DNA of 10,646 nucleotides. It comes from Acidobacteriota bacterium (GTDB lineage: Bacteria; Acidobacteriota; Aminicenantia; UBA2199). Below are positions 7,281-10,646 of the stretch, piece by piece; the stretch's first letter is position 1; every line of letters starts with the position of its first letter. A model generated the notes under the pieces. The model saw nothing but the letters and a program-made list of their open reading frames with translations. It was not told the origin of the DNA and did not search any database. Both the position numbers and the translations under genes were made by a program. The DNA is taken from the NCBI GenBank assembly GCA_021817755.1, contig JAKAGC010000075.1:1-10646 (forward strand), written 5' to 3'.

Positions 7281-7286
7281 CCTCCT
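7281..7286 (-). promoter_or_regulatory. Shine-Dalgarno of the binding-protein gene, overlapping the porin stop
   Basis: On the minus strand TTTTAGGAGG contains both the porin stop TAG (7285-7287) and the ribosome site AGGAGG (7281-7286). A ribosome ending the porin sits on the next initiation site. The spacing selects the ATG at 7273 rather than 7279. Confidence 0.75.
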
Positions 7287-8406
7287 AAAATATCACCGAT
7301 AAACTGGTCATAAATACAGTAAATGAGGGATTGAACCTTCCCTTAAATGAATAGAATTGAACCTCTCCTTTCAATGCTGTACGCCAGTTTGGTTTAAAAT
7401 TTAACCCAACAATGTTTTTATATATCCCATTTCCAAGGTATTCCCGAACATCTTCCCTGGCTACCCGGTCTTTATAGTAATCCGTCTCAACGTAACCTCT
7501 AAGCTTCTCAATTATCATCATATTGAGGTTTGTATAGAAAAAAATCCGATTAAAATGTGGGAAAATACCCGGGCGGTTGTGATTGAAAAAATACTCACCG
7601 TTAATATTAAAACGGGACAATGTATAGTCGAAATCGATGGAAAAAAGAGAACGCTTTTCCGAATAAGAAATGGTTGGTTTATCTTCGGTATTACCGAAAG
7701 AATTATCCTTTGGCGTAAAAGAAAACAACGCATTATCGAAATGAGTGGAAAAACCGATTTTAAGGTCTTCGTTGTAGTTAAATGTTATCCGTGTTCCGAA
7801 GGCTTTAGACAAATCGGCATCCAAACTTGAATTATCCGTTCCAAGGCCATTACCTGCATAAACATAATATTCCAGTTTTACTTTTTTATTGATTAGTTTA
7901 CCGGAAACTTCCAGGTTGCACTTTTCAGGGATGATGTGAACGGGGTTCCGGTTTCGGAAATCATCATCATAAATCATTGGAGGCCGCACCGAAATATAAG
8001 TGGGAGATTTATCCTGAATCACATTAAAAGAACCGAAAGGAGCCAGGAAAATTCCAGCTTTAACGATAAATGCATCGGAAACAGTATAAGAGGCCCATGC
8101 TTCTTCCAATTGAAATTTCCCTTTTGTTTTGGAAGTGGATAAATTTCCTTCATCGGAAGCCTGTATTTCAACAGCGCCATTAAATTCCATATTCATGAAA
8201 AAATTCCACCTTTTAAAAAATTCTGATCCCATAATCAGGTTGGTGCGATTTTGCAAAAATGATCCGACTTTCTGTTCTCCTTGTTTTCCATAAAGGAAAA
8301 TAAAATCCGAATAACCATAAATATCGTACTTTTTCATATCCAGTGAATAACTAAAAGAAACCAGAATCAATAAAATGATGATACTCAATAAAACAAACTT
8401 TTTCAT
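7285..8406 (-). CDS. OprO/OprP-like outer-membrane porin
   Basis: 373 residues with a signal peptide (MKKFVLLSIIILLILVSFSYS, about 21 residues) and a mature protein made of alternating short polar/aromatic strands, ending in Phe (SLSVIF) as beta-barrel proteins do for recognition by the Bam machinery. AFIVKAGIFLAPFGSFN, followed by a region facing the pore and RPPMIYDDDF, matches the 'G-x-F-x-x-P-F-G' segment of phosphate-selective and related porins. The length suits a 16-strand barrel. A strong AAGGAGG stands 7 nt upstream of the start. The gene is sandwiched in an operon between a sensor kinase and a PstS-like binding protein, which supports a role in admitting the small anionic solute that the binding protein captures. 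The specificity is inferred, as basic pore residues cannot be placed without a model. Confidence 0.8.
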   Translation of the reverse strand: MKKFVLLSIIILLILVSFSYSLDMKKYDIYGYSDFIFLYGKQGEQKVGSFLQNRTNLIMGSEFFKRWNFFMNMEFNGAVEIQASDEGNLSTSKTKGKFQLEEAWASYTVSDAFIVKAGIFLAPFGSFNVIQDKSPTYISVRPPMIYDDDFRNRNPVHIIPEKCNLEVSGKLINKKVKLEYYVYAGNGLGTDNSSLDADLSKAFGTRITFNYNEDLKIGFSTHFDNALFSFTPKDNSFGNTEDKPTISYSEKRSLFSIDFDYTLSRFNINGEYFFNHNRPGIFPHFNRIFFYTNLNMMIIEKLRGYVETDYYKDRVAREDVREYLGNGIYKNIVGLNFKPNWRTALKGEVQFYSFKGRFNPSFTVFMTSLSVIF

Positions 8407-8413
8407 TTAATAA

Positions 8414-8420
8414 CCTCCTT
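8414..8420 (-). promoter_or_regulatory. Shine-Dalgarno of the porin gene, overlapping the kinase stop
   Basis: TTAAGGAGG... read on the minus strand places the kinase stop TAA (8419-8421) inside AAGGAGG (8414-8420), 7 nt before the porin ATG. This is the same arrangement as at the next junction of the operon. Confidence 0.75.
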
Positions 8421-9903
8421 AATTTGTACTCTCATTCCCTGTAGAACTTTTTAACGCCGGGATTTTAACCGTAAAGCAGGAACCTTTTCCTATCCGGCTT
8501 TCTACTGAAATTAAACCCCCATGTTTGGCTACTAATTTTTGAGTGATGGACAAACCCAGCCCAGTTCCTTTCTCACCCGCAGTTCCTTTTTTGGAAATTG
8601 GAGAGTACATGTCGAAAAGGCTGGAGATATGATCATCCGGGATACCCACGCCGGTATCGGTGACTGAAAATAAGACAAAACCATCTCCATTTTCTTCTCC
8701 GGGGGGTAAAACATCCAATACAACTGTAATATGTCCATCTCTTGGAGTAAACTTGATGGCATTGGAAATTAAATTATTGGCAACACGTAATAGCGCATCC
8801 CAATTACCCATAATTTTAATTTGTCCATTTGAATTATCAATCAGTTGAAGCGTAATATCTTTTGGTAGAGCCATGTATTGAAGTGTTCGGATACTGGATT
8901 CCAGTATTCCTTTGAGTGAAACAGGTATTAATTTTATGTCTGCTTTACCTGATTCCAGTTTACTCAATTCCAGAATTTCATTCACCATATTGGTAAGGAA
9001 ATCCGCTGAACTCCGGATATGACCCACACGTTTTTTATCACTTTCCGAGAGAGTATTGCTTGACAACAATAATTCTGCGAATCCTGTAATAGCAGTTAGA
9101 GGAGAACGTAAATCGTGTGTGGTTACAGCCAGGAATTCATCTTTCAATTTTGTTACTTTCTGTAATTCCGTGTACTGGGAATTCAATTCGATGTCACGCT
9201 GTTCGATCATACCGATCATTTCATTGAAACGATTAGCAAGGACACCGATTTCATCTTCAGAAACATGATCCACTCTTTCACTGTAATTACCGGATGAGAT
9301 AATACGATTCACAGAATTCAACAGAAGCTGGATCGGTTTATTGATTAAATCGCTGATAAACATAACGATGAAAAAGACGATAATAAAAATTCCCGATAAA
9401 GTCAAAATGCTTACAAGATTGATTTTTTGAATTTCGCGCTTTACAGAAGTAAGACTCATCCCCATGACAATATCGCCTCTGAATTTCTCTTTATATGTAA
9501 TCGGAACTCTTATTTCAATGAAATTATCGGTTATAACCGGTTTATAGTAATCATGGGGGATACGTGTTTTATGTTGATAGTTTTCAGGCATTGTCGAGAT
9601 AATTGCCATCTTTTCATCATAAATAAGAATATAAGAGAAATCCGGTTCACTTTTCAAACGTTCGCTGATTTCATACCAGGCGGTATATGTTTGCTCCTGC
9701 AAAAAAATACCGATCCCCAGAGCAGCAGTTTCAGCCAGGGTTTGGATACGTTTATTAATTTCTTTATAAACCGATTGCTTCTGCTTATACGGGAAATAAG
9801 CGTAGATGAAAATCATCACCAGTAAAAAGATGAATGAAAAGGCCCCGATTAATTTATATTTTATTCGTAAATTCTCAAACCATTTTCTGAGAAACCCGAT
9901 CAT
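8419..9903 (-). CDS. Membrane sensor histidine kinase with Cache-like sensor and HAMP
   Basis: 494 residues. Layout: short cytoplasmic start, membrane helix about 17-36, extracytoplasmic sensor about 37-162 (single Cache/PAS-like, with SYILIYDEKMAII and FRGDIVMGMSL), second helix about 163-185, HAMP about 186-238 (with NKP near 190), coiled linker, HisKA dimerisation domain with phospho-acceptor His263 (TTHDLRSPLTAITGFAELL), and HATPase_c with N box Asn381 (LISNAIKF), G1 Asp416 (DTGVGIP), F box Phe430 and G2 GTGLGLS (446-452). All catalytic motifs are intact, so it should autophosphorylate. No receiver domain is fused and no response-regulator gene is in the window. It is the first gene of the operon with the porin and the binding protein, so it may sense what they bring in, or the loaded binding protein itself. 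A CAGGA lies 7 nt before the start; a possible promoter is at 9989-10017. Confidence 0.93.
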   Translation of the reverse strand: MIGFLRKWFENLRIKYKLIGAFSFIFLLVMIFIYAYFPYKQKQSVYKEINKRIQTLAETAALGIGIFLQEQTYTAWYEISERLKSEPDFSYILIYDEKMAIISTMPENYQHKTRIPHDYYKPVITDNFIEIRVPITYKEKFRGDIVMGMSLTSVKREIQKINLVSILTLSGIFIIVFFIVMFISDLINKPIQLLLNSVNRIISSGNYSERVDHVSEDEIGVLANRFNEMIGMIEQRDIELNSQYTELQKVTKLKDEFLAVTTHDLRSPLTAITGFAELLLSSNTLSESDKKRVGHIRSSADFLTNMVNEILELSKLESGKADIKLIPVSLKGILESSIRTLQYMALPKDITLQLIDNSNGQIKIMGNWDALLRVANNLISNAIKFTPRDGHITVVLDVLPPGEENGDGFVLFSVTDTGVGIPDDHISSLFDMYSPISKKGTAGEKGTGLGLSITQKLVAKHGGLISVESRIGKGSCFTVKIPALKSSTGNESTN

Positions 9904-9988
9904 TTTGAATTCCTGAAATTCGATCTATTAAATTTTTACATTTGGAGACTCTCGGCGTTATTAATTTTTGATTCTAACACACCGTATT

Positions 9989-10017
9989 ATTTTAATATAT
10001 CCGGGAAAGAAATTCAA
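9989..10017 (-). promoter_or_regulatory. Possible sigma70 promoter of the kinase-porin-binding protein operon
   Basis: On the minus strand TTGAAT (10012-10017, 4 of 6) is followed by 17 bp and TAAAAT (9989-9994, 5 of 6). The start would be near 9982 with a leader of roughly 78 nt. No recognisable Pho box was seen upstream, though Pho sites of this lineage may differ. Confidence 0.45.
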
Positions 10018-10103
10018 TGGTCAGAGAAAAAAAACAGATATTATATGTTAGGATCACATTTAAGAAAAGTATTGGGTGTGCTTGGTGAAAAAATTTCCCA
10101 TAT

Positions 10104-10137
10104 TGCAATTTGCTCTGTGCAATTGGTTAAAATTGCA
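10104..10137. repeat. Cluster of TGCAATT elements with an 8-bp inverted repeat
   Basis: TGCAATTT (10104-10111) and AAATTGCA (10130-10137) are perfect reverse complements with an 18-nt loop. The loop holds another direct copy, TGCAATT (10118-10124), 14 bp from the first. The element directly follows the stop of the propeller gene (10142-10144). On the minus strand a T6 run (10088-10093) comes only 10 nt after the stem, so it is a poor terminator. Regulatory binding sites are an alternative. Confidence 0.4.
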
Positions 10138-10141
10138 TCCA

Positions 10142-10646
10142 TTATTTCTTTGCAATAATCTCCCTTAGATTGCTTGAATGAATAAGGGTTTTTAATTTGA
10201 ATTTTTTCAATATTACTTCACCGTTTTTATCTTCCGAATTAACATACATTGAACCATATTTAATTGCTTCAGGTTCATAGGGTGATTTAAAAGAATTCAG
10301 ATAATGCCCATCAGGATTAAAGACATCGATTTCCCATTCCTTTGAAGTATTTAAAATGCTTTTCATTCTGACCAGGTATATCGTGTCGAACTCATCGGAG
10401 AGAACCTTTCGGAAATAAGGTAAATAAGGAGTAAGACGCCTTTTTTTAAATCCTCTTCTGTAACCATTTTTTATGTAATCGAACTCCTCATCTGTTAACG
10501 AAATCTGTCTAATATCGAGCGGTATAATCGAAATAGTATTTGTAACTGTATTAACAATATACAAATTCGGTTCGGTATTATTTATAAAAACAATCCTGTC
10601 ATTTTTTAAACCGGTTAGGTAAATAGAAGGGAAATAGGGATCAATA
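10142..10646 (-). CDS. Probable 6-bladed beta-propeller (NHL-like) protein, C-terminal part; runs off the right edge
   Basis: The frame is open from its TAA (10142-10144) to the window edge, about 168 codons, so the true start lies outside. An internal TTG at 10564 should not be taken as the start: the 27 codons before it are open and protein-like (FPSIYLTGLKNDRIVFINN). The visible blades follow the propeller pattern: a strand pair such as DRIVFINN...LYIVNT, and later EWEIDVFNPDGHYLNSFKSP (family form 'vfd.dGkyl..i..p'), AIKYGSMYVNSEDKNGEVIL and KKFKL. Such proteins are usually exported and bind partners or surface components; the signal peptide, if any, is off-window. No catalytic motif is seen. 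It is upstream of and co-oriented with the kinase operon but separated by 238 bp with a candidate promoter, so it is probably a separate unit. Confidence 0.62.
   Translation of the reverse strand, partial: IDPYFPSIYLTGLKNDRIVFINNTEPNLYIVNTVTNTISIIPLDIRQISLTDEEFDYIKNGYRRGFKKRRLTPYLPYFRKVLSDEFDTIYLVRMKSILNTSKEWEIDVFNPDGHYLNSFKSPYEPEAIKYGSMYVNSEDKNGEVILKKFKLKTLIHSSNLREIIAKK

Noticed and set aside
9904..10141. Pho box upstream of the kinase operon
   Set aside because: No repeat resembling the known Pho box spacing was found by eye; the TGCAATT copies do not match it.
10142..10564. Treating the right-edge gene as complete with a TTG start at 10564
   Set aside because: The frame upstream is open and protein-like to the window edge, and no ribosome site precedes the TTG.

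Overview
This window looks like chromosome from a diderm, moderately AT-rich bacterium. An outer-membrane porin, a lipoprotein and other exported proteins show two membranes. Strong Shine-Dalgarno sites (AAGGAGG, AGGAGG) and a near-consensus sigma70 promoter (TTGACA, 17 bp, TAGAAT) argue against Bacteroidota, where both are rare. This fits a spirochaete or a related FCB-type candidate lineage, but the sequence alone does not fix the phylum. Seven of the eight visible gene ends use TAA or TAG as ordinary stops; the eighth gene, at the left edge, has an internal TAA.

Left part (1-1632, minus strand). A family-1/4-type glycosyltransferase carries an in-frame TAA after 61 codons. The same frame then stays open and recognisably homologous to the window edge, so it is a pseudogene or a base error. 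Upstream of it lies a dihydroorotate-dehydrogenase-like flavoprotein that lacks the catalytic Cys/Ser. That gene has an excellent sigma70 promoter and Shine-Dalgarno site.

Middle part (1959-6806, plus strand). Three genes probably form one unit: an 890-residue lipoprotein (transglutaminase-like domain with an intact Cys-His pair, a beta-sandwich segment, a degenerate second transglutaminase-like domain, and a thioredoxin-like end without CXXC); an exported DUF2891 protein; and, 9 bp further on, a radical SAM/SPASM enzyme. This set is the best candidate here for an undescribed system, because its substrate cannot be read from the sequence.

Right part (6830-9903, minus strand). A compact three-gene operon is transcribed leftward: a membrane histidine kinase, an OprO/P-like outer-membrane porin, and a short PstS-like periplasmic binding protein. 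At both junctions the Shine-Dalgarno of the next gene overlaps the stop codon of the previous one, which suggests tight translational coupling. No response regulator and no ABC transporter subunits are present. An uptake-linked sensing module (the porin admits the ligand, the binding protein captures it, the kinase reports) is a reasonable inference. The operon meets the plus-strand unit tail to tail in a 23-bp gap with a small hairpin.

Right edge (10142-10646, minus strand). This is the C-terminal part of a probable 6-bladed beta-propeller/NHL-like protein, followed by a cluster of TGCAATT repeats. No tRNA, rRNA, CRISPR array, insertion sequence or phage gene was seen.
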